Assembly: GCA_027008885.1 (NCBI GenBank)
Contig: JALVDQ010000348.1
Coordinates: 1 to 8,611, forward strand
Length of the DNA: 8,611 nt
Direction: 5' to 3'
Source of the DNA: Thiotrichaceae bacterium
GTDB taxonomy: Bacteria > Pseudomonadota > Gammaproteobacteria > Thiotrichales > Thiotrichaceae
Below the pieces are notes generated by a model. The model searched no databases. It was not told the DNA's origin and saw nothing but the letters and a program-made list of their open reading frames with translations. A program made the position numbers and the translations under genes. Shown here one piece after another: positions 1 to 6,136 of this stretch (its first letter is position 1; the number at the start of each line of letters is the position of its first letter).

Positions 1-1525
1 TCACCATATTTCGGGCAATACTGGTGGCACGCTCTATATCGTTGGAAGCACCCGTAGTTACGCCGTCTTTACCAAGAATCATCTCTTCTGCAATGCGCCC
101 CCCAAAAAGAGTCGAAATCTGACTTTCGAGATTCTGCTTGCTGGCGCTGTATTTATCTTCTTCAGGAAGAAACATGGTGACACCCAAAGCACGACCACGC
201 GGAATAATCGTTACTTTATAAACCGGATCATGCTCAGGCACAGTCAAGCCAACAATGGCGTGCCCTGCTTCATGATAAGCCGTATTTTCCTTTTCCTTTT
301 CATTCATCACCATGGATTTGCGCTCGGCACCCATCATGATTTTATCCTTCGCCTTTTCAAACTCCTCCATGCTCACCACGCGCTTATTGCCACGCGCAGC
401 AAACAATGCCGCTTCGTTCACCAGATTTGCCAGATCAGCACCAGAAAACCCTGGCGTACCACGCGCGAGAATTGAAGGCTTTACGTCGTCGCCCAGCGGA
501 ACCTTGCGCATATGCACTTTAAGAATTTGTTCACGACCTCTAACATCCGGCAGTGGCACAACAACCTGGCGGTCAAAACGACCGGGGCGCAGTAACGCGG
601 GATCCAGAACATCAGGGCGGTTAGTTGCAGCGATAACAATCACACCTTCCGTGCCTTCAAAGCCGTCCATTTCAACCAGTAGCTGATTCAGGGTTTGCTC
701 GCGCTCATCATTTCCACCGCCCAGACCAGCACCACGCTGACGACCAACTGCGTCGATCTCGTCGATAAAGATAATGCAGGGCGCATGTTTTTTTGCCTGT
801 TCAAACATATCACGCACACGGGAAGCACCGACACCCACAAACATTTCAACAAAATCAGAACCGGAAATGCTAAAAAACGGGACTTTTGCCTCACCCGCAA
901 TCGCTTTGGCAAGCAAAGTTTTACCCGTTCCGGGCGATCCTGCCAGAAGTACGCCACGTGGAATTTTTCCGCCCAGCTTCTGAAACTTTCCTGGATCACG
1001 CAAAAATTCAACGACTTCAAAAACTTCTTCCTTGGCTTCTTCACAACCGGCAACGTCATTAAATGTGACCTTGACCTGATCTTCAGTCATCATGCGCGCC
1101 TTGCTTTTGCCAAAGGACATCGGTCCGCCCTTGCCGCCGCCGCCCTGCATTTGGCGCATAATGTAAATCCACAAACCGATAATCAGCAAAAACGGTATGG
1201 TATTCACCAGAATATCAATAAGAACAGAACGTCCTTCAGGTTCCTTGACATTGATTTTGACATCATTGACGTATAACTGATCAATCAGCTTGGGATCATT
1301 ATAAGGCGCATAGGTCTGAAACTTTTCACCTGAAGAGGTGTAACCTGTTATTCTCTGCCCACTGATATCGACTTCTTTTACTTCTTTATTATCAACCCGC
1401 TTGATAAAGTCAGAATAAGACAAGCCTGCTGAGTGCTCCTGGGGCACGTTAAACTTGCTAAAGACTGCAACCAGCACTAAAGCAATCACGACCCACATTA
1501 ATATATTTTTATTTAAATCGTTCAA
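1..1525 (-). CDS. ftsH: ATP-dependent zinc metalloprotease FtsH (3' end outside window)
   Basis: Membrane-anchored AAA+ protease that unfolds and degrades membrane and short-lived cytosolic proteins as a hexamer on the inner membrane. 508 codons are present; the C-terminal part (E. coli FtsH has 644 residues) lies beyond position 1. Visible in order: TM1 at about 8-25, a periplasmic segment, TM2 at about 101-123, a Gly-rich linker after RQMQ, Walker A GSPGTGKT at 196-203, the pore motif FVGVG, Walker B IIFIDEID at 251-258, arginine fingers R313 and R316 in RPGRFDR, the zinc site HEAGH at 418-422, and D496 in ASNDIERAT as the third zinc ligand. All catalytic elements are intact. Walker A has Ser where E. 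coli has the first Pro. The start is TTG at 1525, chosen because GAGGA lies 7 nt upstream and the resulting N-terminus (MNDLNKNIL) matches FtsH; the next ATG (codon 10) would cut into TM1. It follows rlmE by 43 nt. Confidence 0.97.
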   Translation of the reverse strand, partial: MNDLNKNILMWVVIALVLVAVFSKFNVPQEHSAGLSYSDFIKRVDNKEVKEVDISGQRITGYTSSGEKFQTYAPYNDPKLIDQLYVNDVKINVKEPEGRSVLIDILVNTIPFLLIIGLWIYIMRQMQGGGGKGGPMSFGKSKARMMTEDQVKVTFNDVAGCEEAKEEVFEVVEFLRDPGKFQKLGGKIPRGVLLAGSPGTGKTLLAKAIAGEAKVPFFSISGSDFVEMFVGVGASRVRDMFEQAKKHAPCIIFIDEIDAVGRQRGAGLGGGNDEREQTLNQLLVEMDGFEGTEGVIVIAATNRPDVLDPALLRPGRFDRQVVVPLPDVRGREQILKVHMRKVPLGDDVKPSILARGTPGFSGADLANLVNEAALFAARGNKRVVSMEEFEKAKDKIMMGAERKSMVMNEKEKENTAYHEAGHAIVGLTVPEHDPVYKVTIIPRGRALGVTMFLPEEDKYSASKQNLESQISTLFGGRIAEEMILGKDGVTTGASNDIERATSIARNMV

Positions 1526-1532
1526 AAAACTA

Positions 1533-1537
1533 TCCTC
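1533..1537 (-). promoter_or_regulatory. Ribosome binding site of ftsH supporting a TTG start
   Basis: GAGGA on the minus strand sits 7 nt before the TTG at 1525. It is the only good Shine-Dalgarno match near the FtsH N-terminus and decides the non-ATG start. Confidence 0.7.
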
Positions 1538-1568
1538 TACTATGTAGCTTATATATTCTACACTAATT

Positions 1569-2207
1569 CTACTGATTAGGAATAAAACCCTGCGCAACCA
1601 CATAAACTTCGCGGCTACGAGGTCTGGAGGCTTTTGGTTTTCTCACCCTGACTTTTTTAAAATGGCGTCTTGTATCCTTCAAAAAGGCTTCTGAACCATC
1701 CCCCTGAAAAACCTTTGCAACAAAAGCCCCGCCTGGTTTTAATATCTGGCAAGCCATGTCGAGTGCCAGTTCACATAAATAGATTGATCTCGGCTGATCT
1801 GTTGCCTCTACCCCTGTCATATTGGGTGCCATATCGGAAATTACAACATCTGCCTGCGATTTTTTTCCCTTTAAGGACAATACATCCAAAATTTCGTTTA
1901 AAACGCTTTCCTCGGTAAAATCACCCTGAATAAACTCAACAAAAGGCAGTGGATCAATGGATAATATATCACTCGCAATAACACCACCACCCTTGCCGAC
2001 CAACTCTGCAGCATATTGACTCCAGCCCCCCGGAGCCGCACCCAGATCAACGACCTGCATATCTGGACTGATCAGTCTGTGTTTTTCCTGGATTTCCTTT
2101 AACTTGTAAACAGCCCGTGAACGATAACCCTCTTTTTGCGAGCGTTTCACATAGATATCATCAAAATGTTCCTTTAGCCATCCACCACTTGTTTTACTTC
2201 TCGCCAT
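1569..2207 (-). CDS. rlmE: 23S rRNA (uridine-2552-2'-O)-methyltransferase RlmE (FtsJ/RrmJ)
   Basis: SAM-dependent methyltransferase that 2'-O-methylates U2552 in the A loop of 23S rRNA, a late step of 50S assembly in the cytoplasm. The protein has 212 residues, against 209 in E. coli, and aligns along its whole length. SAM motif I is DLGAAPGGW at 54-62. The family's catalytic K-D-K-E residues are all present by alignment: K35 (in [11 protein letters not shown]), D125 (in SDMAPN), K165 (in FVAKVFQG) and E200 (in RSREVYVVA). The ATG at 2207 is preceded by a GGGAAGAG-like Shine-Dalgarno. It lies 43 nt upstream of ftsH on the same strand, the classic rlmE-ftsH pair, and is divergent from yhbY with 73 nt between starts. 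Confidence 0.97.
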   Translation of the reverse strand: MARSKTSGGWLKEHFDDIYVKRSQKEGYRSRAVYKLKEIQEKHRLISPDMQVVDLGAAPGGWSQYAAELVGKGGGVIASDILSIDPLPFVEFIQGDFTEESVLNEILDVLSLKGKKSQADVVISDMAPNMTGVEATDQPRSIYLCELALDMACQILKPGGAFVAKVFQGDGSEAFLKDTRRHFKKVRVRKPKASRPRSREVYVVAQGFIPNQ

Positions 2208-2224
2208 TTTGCTCTTCCCGCTTT

Positions 2225-2230
2225 ATTATA
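2225..2230 (-). promoter_or_regulatory. Candidate -10 element of an rlmE-ftsH promoter
   Basis: A perfect TATAAT is read on the minus strand, 17 nt before the rlmE ATG. Initiation about 7 nt downstream would leave a very short leader still holding the GGGAAGAG ribosome site. No convincing -35 hexamer is found at the expected distance (about 2247-2253) and no TGn extension precedes it, so this is a candidate only. Confidence 0.4.
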
Positions 2231-2280
2231 CACCCGATATACCCAAACTCACTATTCCAGACAGGTTCTTAAATTCAATT

Positions 2281-2568
2281 ATGGATAAATCCCGGCTGAA
2301 ACAGCTTAAAGCATTAGCACATAAACTCAAGCCCATCGTCACCGTTGGGCAGCATGGCATGAAAGACAGCATAAACGATGAATTATCCATAGCCATTGAT
2401 TTTCACCAATTAGTAAAAATCAAGGTAAATCTGGGCAAGCGCGAAGAAAGAGATGCCCTGATTAATGATTTAGCCAATACACATCATGCCCAGATTATTC
2501 AAAAAATAGGCAATACCGCTGTTTTGTATCGTAGAAACCCCGAAAAAGATGAACTTCTAAAAACATAA
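2281..2568 (+). CDS. yhbY: YhbY-family CRM-domain RNA-binding protein (ribosome assembly factor)
   Basis: Small single-domain CRM protein of 95 residues (E. coli YhbY has 97) that is known to associate with pre-50S particles. The N-terminal helix LKQLKALAHKLKP, the GxxG-type loop GQHG at 23-26, and the C-terminal strand with the VLYRRN segment all match the family. The reading frame is open further upstream to a TTG at 2209, but that would add 24 residues unlike the family and start beside the divergent rlmE start; the ATG at 2281 gives the canonical N-terminus. Its Shine-Dalgarno is weak (only an AGG about 15 nt upstream). It is divergent from rlmE, as in E. coli, and convergent with the CDGSH gene, with a 10-nt gap and no obvious terminator hairpin between the stops. 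Confidence 0.93.
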   Translation: MDKSRLKQLKALAHKLKPIVTVGQHGMKDSINDELSIAIDFHQLVKIKVNLGKREERDALINDLANTHHAQIIQKIGNTAVLYRRNPEKDELLKT

Positions 2569-2578
2569 TCCTGAGCCC

Positions 2579-2827
2579 TTACAGCTTGCTATGCTCCCTA
2601 TCACAAAATGGCGGGGTTTTGGTATGTTTACACCCACACAGACCATATTTTTTGTTTTCTGCGACACTAAACTCCAGCGGTTCAAACGTCGTACCTTTGT
2701 GTGAGCCATCACAAAATGGCTGATTCTCCGAGCGCCCACAGGAGCACCAGTAATAAGTTTTATCTGCTTCCAGATCAACAACATAAGGACCTTTTTTTGC
2801 AACAACGGCTTGCGAGCGGTGGGGCAT
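2579..2827 (-). CDS. Tandem CDGSH-type iron-sulfur protein (CISD3/MiNT-like)
   Basis: Small protein of 82 residues predicted to bind two 2Fe-2S clusters, each held by three Cys and one His. The first motif is canonical: C28-S-C30, then C39-D-G-S-H43. The second has ligands C64-G-C66, C75 and H79, but reads CDREH where the family has CDG(S/T/A)H. No signal peptide or membrane segment is visible, so it is likely cytosolic. Bacterial members are poorly characterised; roles in redox sensing or Fe-S and electron transfer are inferred from mitochondrial relatives. The ATG at 2827 is preferred because GGAGA lies 7 nt upstream; an in-frame TTG at 2851 would add 8 residues without support. An identical 13-nt stretch (2600-2612 and 2708-2720) falls at the same point of both motifs, 36 codons apart, as expected from an internal duplication. 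Confidence 0.9.
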   Translation of the reverse strand: MPHRSQAVVAKKGPYVVDLEADKTYYWCSCGRSENQPFCDGSHKGTTFEPLEFSVAENKKYGLCGCKHTKTPPFCDREHSKL

Positions 2828-2850
2828 GATCTTTCTCCATTTAAAACCCA

Positions 2851-2878
2851 AGCATACTCAATACAATTAAATCCGCAA
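2851..2878 (-). promoter_or_regulatory. Candidate sigma70-type promoter of the CDGSH gene
   Basis: On the minus strand TTGCGG (2873-2878) and TATGCT (2851-2856) are separated by 16 nt, placing initiation roughly 15-20 nt before the ATG at 2827 and leaving the GGAGA ribosome site in the transcript. Both hexamers match consensus only partly. Confidence 0.35.
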
Positions 2879-3069
2879 AATATACCCACAAACACCTGTC
2901 TTTCTGCTCTTGTCAGGCACAAAAATCCGTGTCCCAGATCAATAAAAATACAATTAAAGTCTCATATATTTATTTTATTGTTTCAGTCACTCGCCAGTTC
3001 AAAATCCATATTGTAAACTCACCGCGCAAAGAGGGAGCAAACACGCTCCAGACAAGCAATTCAATACTA

Positions 3070-3123
3070 GTACTCCAGCAACATTGTATTGATGGGTACA
3101 TCAATACAATGTTGCTGGAGTAC
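3070..3123. repeat. Perfect inverted repeat, 25-bp arms with a 4-nt loop
   Basis: The left arm 3070-3094 and the right arm 3099-3123 are exact reverse complements over 25 positions, beginning GTACTCCAGC and ending GCTGGAGTAC, with loop GGTA at 3095-3098. It ends 30 nt before the ATG of the fadL-type gene and 19 nt before its Shine-Dalgarno, so it would fold in the 5' leader if transcription starts upstream. Neither side is followed by a T-run, so it is not a standard intrinsic terminator in either direction. It could instead be an mRNA-stabilising or regulatory leader structure, a protein-binding dyad, or a remnant of a mobile palindrome. Confidence 0.9.
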
Positions 3124-3142
3124 CAGAACCCATAATAATTCA

Positions 3143-3146
3143 GGAG
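3143..3146 (+). promoter_or_regulatory. Ribosome binding site of the fadL-type gene
   Basis: GGAG lies 7 nt before the ATG at 3154, a strong site that fixes the start. It lies outside the upstream hairpin and so is not itself paired in that structure. Confidence 0.75.
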
Positions 3147-3153
3147 TATCCTT

Positions 3154-4407
3154 ATGACAAAACAACACAGAATCATTACCACTGCAATAAGCTTTGCCCT
3201 ACTATCACCCGTTGCTGTTTTTGCAACCGATGGTTACCAGTTAATTGGCGTCGGCTCATATCAAAAAAGCCTTGGTGGAGCAGTTACAGCAAATCCGGGA
3301 AGCGCCATGACATCCGTCAGCAACCCCGCTGGTGCAGCGCGTATTGAATCTCGTGCGGATTTCTCCATGGAAGCCTTTATGCCTGAACGTAAAGTGGATT
3401 TCAGGGGCATGGGAGGAGCAAAAAACAAAAGCGAAGTCGATATGTACGGCGTACCCGCAATAGGCTGGCAAGCACCAACCTCTGATGATAGTGAACTGCA
3501 CTTTGGTGGGGGCATGTATGGTACATCAGGTATGGGTGTTGACTACTCCCAGGTTGACATGATGCAGGGCATGAAGTGGGATGGCTACAGCAATATTTCA
3601 TTCTGGCAGATGGCTCCCGTGCTGGCAAAAAATATCAATAAAAAGCTGAGTGTTGGCGCTACAATCAATGTTGACTACCAATCTGTCGCATTCAAACAAC
3701 GTGTCATGCAGGGAAACAATGTTGTAGAAAACTTTGACCTGAGCCGTTCCAGTAGCAGTTTTGGCTTTGGTTTTGGGGTTGGTTTGCTTTATGACATAAA
3801 TGACAAATTAACACTGGGTGTCAACTATAAGAGCAAACAAAACTTTTCTGACCTTAAATACCAACTGGCAAGTGGCGATATAATGAGCAAAGGCAACGCT
3901 ATGCCAGGTGGTGAATACAAACTGGATCTTGACTTCCCACAACAAGCCGCCCTCGGCATTGCCTTCAAACCCACCAGCAAACTCACCATATCGGGCGATA
4001 TAAAGTGGATTGACTGGTCAAGCACAATGGGCAACAAACTAAACGTAAGAGGACCAAATGGTATAAAAGTCCCCATGAACCCTGGCTGGGATGACCAGAC
4101 AATTTACGCTCTGGGTGTCTCCTATGCAGTAAATGACAAAGTCAATATCAGAGCAGGTTACAACTATGCCAGCGCCCCTTTTGACTCCAAAAAAGTCATC
4201 AACAACCTGATATTGCCTGCACTGGTTGAATCACATTACACCCTGGGCGCAGATTACAAGGTTAATAAACACTGGGACCTGGGTTTTCATTATATGTATG
4301 CACCAAAGAAAACCGAAAAAGCACCAGCAACCGACCCCATGGCGCCAGGTGCCGCCACCTCGCTCTCAGAAACCTCACTGGGCGCAAATATAGGCTACCG
4401 TTTCTAA
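3154..4407 (+). CDS. FadL/OmpP1/TodX-family outer-membrane transport protein
   Basis: Predicted 14-stranded outer-membrane beta-barrel that takes up hydrophobic compounds (long-chain fatty acids in E. coli FadL, aromatics in TodX relatives). It has 417 residues. A Sec signal peptide covers 1-24, with a charged N-terminus, a hydrophobic core, and VFA before cleavage at A24/T25. The mature start TDGYQLIGVGSYQKSLGGA leads to the family's N-terminal region with the NPAG motif at 57-60. Alternating hydrophobic and polar strands follow, including segments like KLTLGVNYKSKQNFSDL typical of the family, and the chain ends in GYRF with a terminal Phe, the usual outer-membrane assembly signal. A GGAG ribosome site precedes the ATG. 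The gene stands alone, divergent from the CDGSH gene and 371 bp before the pqi operon. The substrate cannot be told from sequence; no gene symbol is given because many subfamilies exist. Confidence 0.92.
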   Translation: MTKQHRIITTAISFALLSPVAVFATDGYQLIGVGSYQKSLGGAVTANPGSAMTSVSNPAGAARIESRADFSMEAFMPERKVDFRGMGGAKNKSEVDMYGVPAIGWQAPTSDDSELHFGGGMYGTSGMGVDYSQVDMMQGMKWDGYSNISFWQMAPVLAKNINKKLSVGATINVDYQSVAFKQRVMQGNNVVENFDLSRSSSSFGFGFGVGLLYDINDKLTLGVNYKSKQNFSDLKYQLASGDIMSKGNAMPGGEYKLDLDFPQQAALGIAFKPTSKLTISGDIKWIDWSSTMGNKLNVRGPNGIKVPMNPGWDDQTIYALGVSYAVNDKVNIRAGYNYASAPFDSKKVINNLILPALVESHYTLGADYKVNKHWDLGFHYMYAPKKTEKAPATDPMAPGAATSLSETSLGANIGYRF

Positions 4408-4490
4408 AGCAATATTTCCCCGTTTAAAAAAGAACACGAGGAATTAACTAAGAAACACCTAAGCACCCAAACAAAATTGTTTCTATTCTC

Positions 4491-4556
4491 GTTCCCATGT
4501 TCCATGTGGGAACGCAGCCCGGACGCTCCAGCGTCCCGTTCATAACGCCGGAACGG
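4491..4556. repeat. Cluster of three short palindromes (dispersed intergenic repeat type)
   Basis: Three adjacent dyads. The first is 4491-4513 (GTTCCCA pairing with TGGGAAC). The second is 4521-4536 (GGACGCT pairing with AGCGTCC across CC). The third is 4536-4556 (CCGTTC pairing with GAACGG across 9 nt). Wording such as GTTCCCA...TGGGAACGC followed by GGACGCTCCAGCGTCC resembles, from memory, repeats dispersed between genes in environmental gammaproteobacteria. Being a member of a multicopy family is an inference, as only one copy lies in this window. Confidence 0.7.
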
Positions 4557-4676
4557 AACCTGCATTGAGTGTACAAAATGCGAAATGGCACATTATTTAA
4601 GCACAGCTCCCGTATTTTGTTTCTCAGGGCAAACCATACGAAAAATATATAAAAAACAGGGGGGATGGGTGTTTCT

Positions 4677-4711
4677 GAGGACAGAGGACAAAAGACAGAA
4701 GACTGAAAATA
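4677..4711. repeat. Degenerate 7-bp tandem repeat, five units
   Basis: Consecutive units read GAGGACA, GAGGACA, AAAGACA, GAAGACT, GAAAATA. The first two are identical and the array decays towards the right. It is purine-rich on the plus strand and ends 67 nt before the start of the first pqi gene. The 7-bp period is not a multiple of three, so the array argues against coding. Confidence 0.65.
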
Positions 4712-4761
4712 TTGAAGAATATTATTATTTTTCATTCCTTAATCTGATTGCTGCGATTAAA

Positions 4762-4770
4762 TGTTACAAT
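4762..4770 (+). promoter_or_regulatory. Possible extended -10 element upstream of the pqi operon
   Basis: TGtTACAAT fits an extended -10 (TGnTATAAT with one mismatch). It has no good -35 partner and sits so close to the ATG at 4779 that initiation would leave a leader of only a base or two. Either the first message is nearly leaderless or the match is accidental and the true promoter lies upstream. Confidence 0.25.
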
Positions 4771-4778
4771 AGGGTGCT

Positions 4779-5432
4779 ATGACTAATCAGGGCACACAAC
4801 AGAAACAAACAGCAGAAACATTAAGTCACATGGCGTGCGCTCACTGCGATCTGATACAGAAGTTGCCAGCAATGCAAGTCGGTGAGGTTGCCCGCTGCAT
4901 ACGCTGTAATAATGTTTTATACCGGAAGCAAAAAAATTCACTCAACCGTGCGCTTGCTTTTGCGATCACCGGTTTGATTTTGTTTGTGATTTCAAACCTG
5001 TTTCCATTATTGTCACTCAAGGCAATGGGGCTAACCCAGGAAGGCACCTTGTTATCCACTTCCATCTCTTTATTTCAGGCTGAACGCCCTTTCTTAAGCC
5101 TGATTATCTTGCTGACTACCATTATTTTTCCCCTGACGACCCTGCTGGGCACTATTTATGTATTGATGCAGGTTAAAACAAACCGGATAAACCGCTACAC
5201 TGCTCCCCTGTTTCGCTTTTTGCGAAGTACCGATGCCTGGGGTATGCTGGAAATCTTTATGCTTGCCATACTCGTTGCGGTTGTAAAACTGGGGGATCTG
5301 GCTGATGTGATTTTCGGTATTTCACTTTATGCCTTTTGTCTTCTCATACTATCGCTAAGCTTCCTGAGTTATTCCCTGAACCCGCATGATGTGTGGAACA
5401 GGCTACGAGATATCAAAGGCTGCCAGATATGA
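4779..5432 (+). CDS. pqiA: Paraquat-inducible protein A, first (N-terminal-type) single-domain subunit
   Basis: Inner-membrane partner of an MCE lipid-transport complex. This 217-residue protein matches the N-terminal half of E. coli PqiA (about 417 residues). It has a zinc-ribbon-like pair of CxxC knuckles at C20/C23 and C40/C43. Four predicted membrane helices follow, at about 58-77, 105-130, 156-172 and 175-200, including the SNLFP turn after helix 1 and the WGMLEIFMLAILVAVVKLG segment characteristic of PqiA. AGGG ending 4 nt before the ATG is a close but usable ribosome site; the next in-frame ATG (codon 18) lacks one and would start just before the first Cys pair. It is the first gene of the operon, and its TGA overlaps the next ATG as ATGA. 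The companion C-terminal half is encoded separately. PqiB and PqiC downstream favour PqiA over the related LetA (YebS). Confidence 0.9.
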   Translation: MTNQGTQQKQTAETLSHMACAHCDLIQKLPAMQVGEVARCIRCNNVLYRKQKNSLNRALAFAITGLILFVISNLFPLLSLKAMGLTQEGTLLSTSISLFQAERPFLSLIILLTTIIFPLTTLLGTIYVLMQVKTNRINRYTAPLFRFLRSTDAWGMLEIFMLAILVAVVKLGDLADVIFGISLYAFCLLILSLSFLSYSLNPHDVWNRLRDIKGCQI

Positions 5433-6136
5433 GTCATAGCACACAATTAAGCACAGCCCGTATGCAGGGGCTGGTTGCCTGTCAATTCTGTCATACACTG
5501 AGCAGGATTCCTGAGGAAATACAGAATATCAACAGGGAAGAAGATACAAGCAATAAAACAAACAATGTGGAACTGCACTGTCCCTGTTGTCAGTCGGTTA
5601 TTCATTCGCGTATACCTGACAGTTTGAATAAAACATGGGCGTTATTGATCGCTGCCATTATTTTGTATATTCCAGCCAATACCTTGCCTATTATGACTGT
5701 AATCCTGTGGGGCAATGGTCAGCCCGATACGATATTGAGCGGCGTGATTCATCTCATGGATGCGGGGATGTGGCCACTCGCCTTGCTCATTTTTATTGCC
5801 AGTATTTTTATACCTATTCTAAAGTTGCTGATTTTGATAGGTTTAATGATTAGTGTACAATTAAAATCTCGCTGGAAACCCAGGGACAGGACGATCTTGT
5901 ACCGCATAACTGAATTTATCGGTCGCTGGTCAATGGTGGATGTATTCGTGATTGGTATTCTTGTCACATTAGTCCAGTTTGGAAATACGGCAATGGTAAC
6001 ACCCGGGCTTGGCGCCTTATCCTTTGCTTCTGTGGTCATTCTCACAATGTTTGCGGCTCACACCTTTGATCCGCGTCTGATATGGGATGTTATCGACGAA
6101 CATACGGACAAAAACAGAAACAACAATGAAGACTGA
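5429..6136 (+). CDS. pqiA: Paraquat-inducible protein A, second (C-terminal-type) single-domain subunit
   Basis: 235 residues matching the C-terminal half of E. coli PqiA: C18/C21 and C51/C54 zinc-ribbon-like pairs (the latter reading CPCC), the YIPANTLPIM turn at the end of helix 1 (about 70-90), further helices at about 117-142, 170-186 and 195-212, the GRWSMVDVFVIG signature at 166-177, and FDPRLIWD at 214-221. The ATG at 5429 is chosen because it overlaps the previous stop as ATGA and has AAAGG about 9 nt upstream; a GTG at 5393 in the same frame would overlap the first gene by 40 nt. A stop at 5387-5389 in this frame means one base change could not simply restore a single fused gene without other changes. 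It probably pairs with the first subunit in the inner membrane to supply what one PqiA chain does in E. coli. Confidence 0.9.
   Translation: MSHSTQLSTARMQGLVACQFCHTLSRIPEEIQNINREEDTSNKTNNVELHCPCCQSVIHSRIPDSLNKTWALLIAAIILYIPANTLPIMTVILWGNGQPDTILSGVIHLMDAGMWPLALLIFIASIFIPILKLLILIGLMISVQLKSRWKPRDRTILYRITEFIGRWSMVDVFVIGILVTLVQFGNTAMVTPGLGALSFASVVILTMFAAHTFDPRLIWDVIDEHTDKNRNNNED

Larger units (their letters stand above)
2828..3153. other. Intergenic region between the divergent CDGSH and fadL-type genes
   Basis: A 326-bp AT-rich stretch that must contain the promoters of both divergent genes. I see a candidate minus-strand promoter at 2851-2878, a minor 5-bp dyad (GGAGC at 3034-3038 with GCTCC at 3045-3049), the large perfect hairpin at 3070-3123, and a Shine-Dalgarno at 3143-3146. 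Short ORFs run through it (for example plus strand 2929-3135), but they lack ribosome sites, cross the hairpin and resemble nothing I know. I could not settle on a plus-strand promoter. Confidence 0.6.
4408..4778. other. Repeat-bearing intergenic region between fadL-type gene and pqi operon
   Basis: A 371-bp stretch with no credible gene. It contains a cluster of three short dyads (4491-4556), a degenerate heptamer array (4677-4711), an AT-rich dyad AAACAA/TTGTTT near 4469-4482, and a possible extended -10 at 4762-4770. No clear intrinsic terminator follows the fadL-type stop. An ORF at 4585-4782 ends in an ATGA overlap with the first pqi gene, but it has no ribosome site, reads through the heptamer array and looks accidental. 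Confidence 0.6.

Noticed and set aside
688..1276. Long ORFs on both strands within 688-1276
   Set aside because: They are shadow frames; the true frame encodes the FtsH AAA+ domain on the minus strand.
3070..3123. The large hairpin as an intrinsic terminator
   Set aside because: No T-run follows either arm, and it lies upstream of a gene reading away from it rather than after a gene end.
2929..3135. Plus-strand 68-codon ORF between the CDGSH and fadL-type genes
   Set aside because: It has no ribosome site or recognisable protein features, and its second half is the hairpin read through both arms.
4585..4782. Plus-strand 65-codon ORF ending in an ATGA overlap with pqiA
   Set aside because: The overlap is suggestive, but there is no Shine-Dalgarno, it reads through the heptamer array, and the protein looks like random AT-rich translation.
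4597..5465. Similar TTAAGCACAGC...CCGTAT strings near 4597 and 5447
   Set aside because: An 11-nt exact match is expected several times by chance in a window this size, and the extension needs a gap.
6087..6125. Earlier ATG for pqiB at 6087
   Set aside because: The only purine run is directly against the ATG, the added 13 residues have no counterpart in E. coli PqiB, and the 6126 start matches the family.
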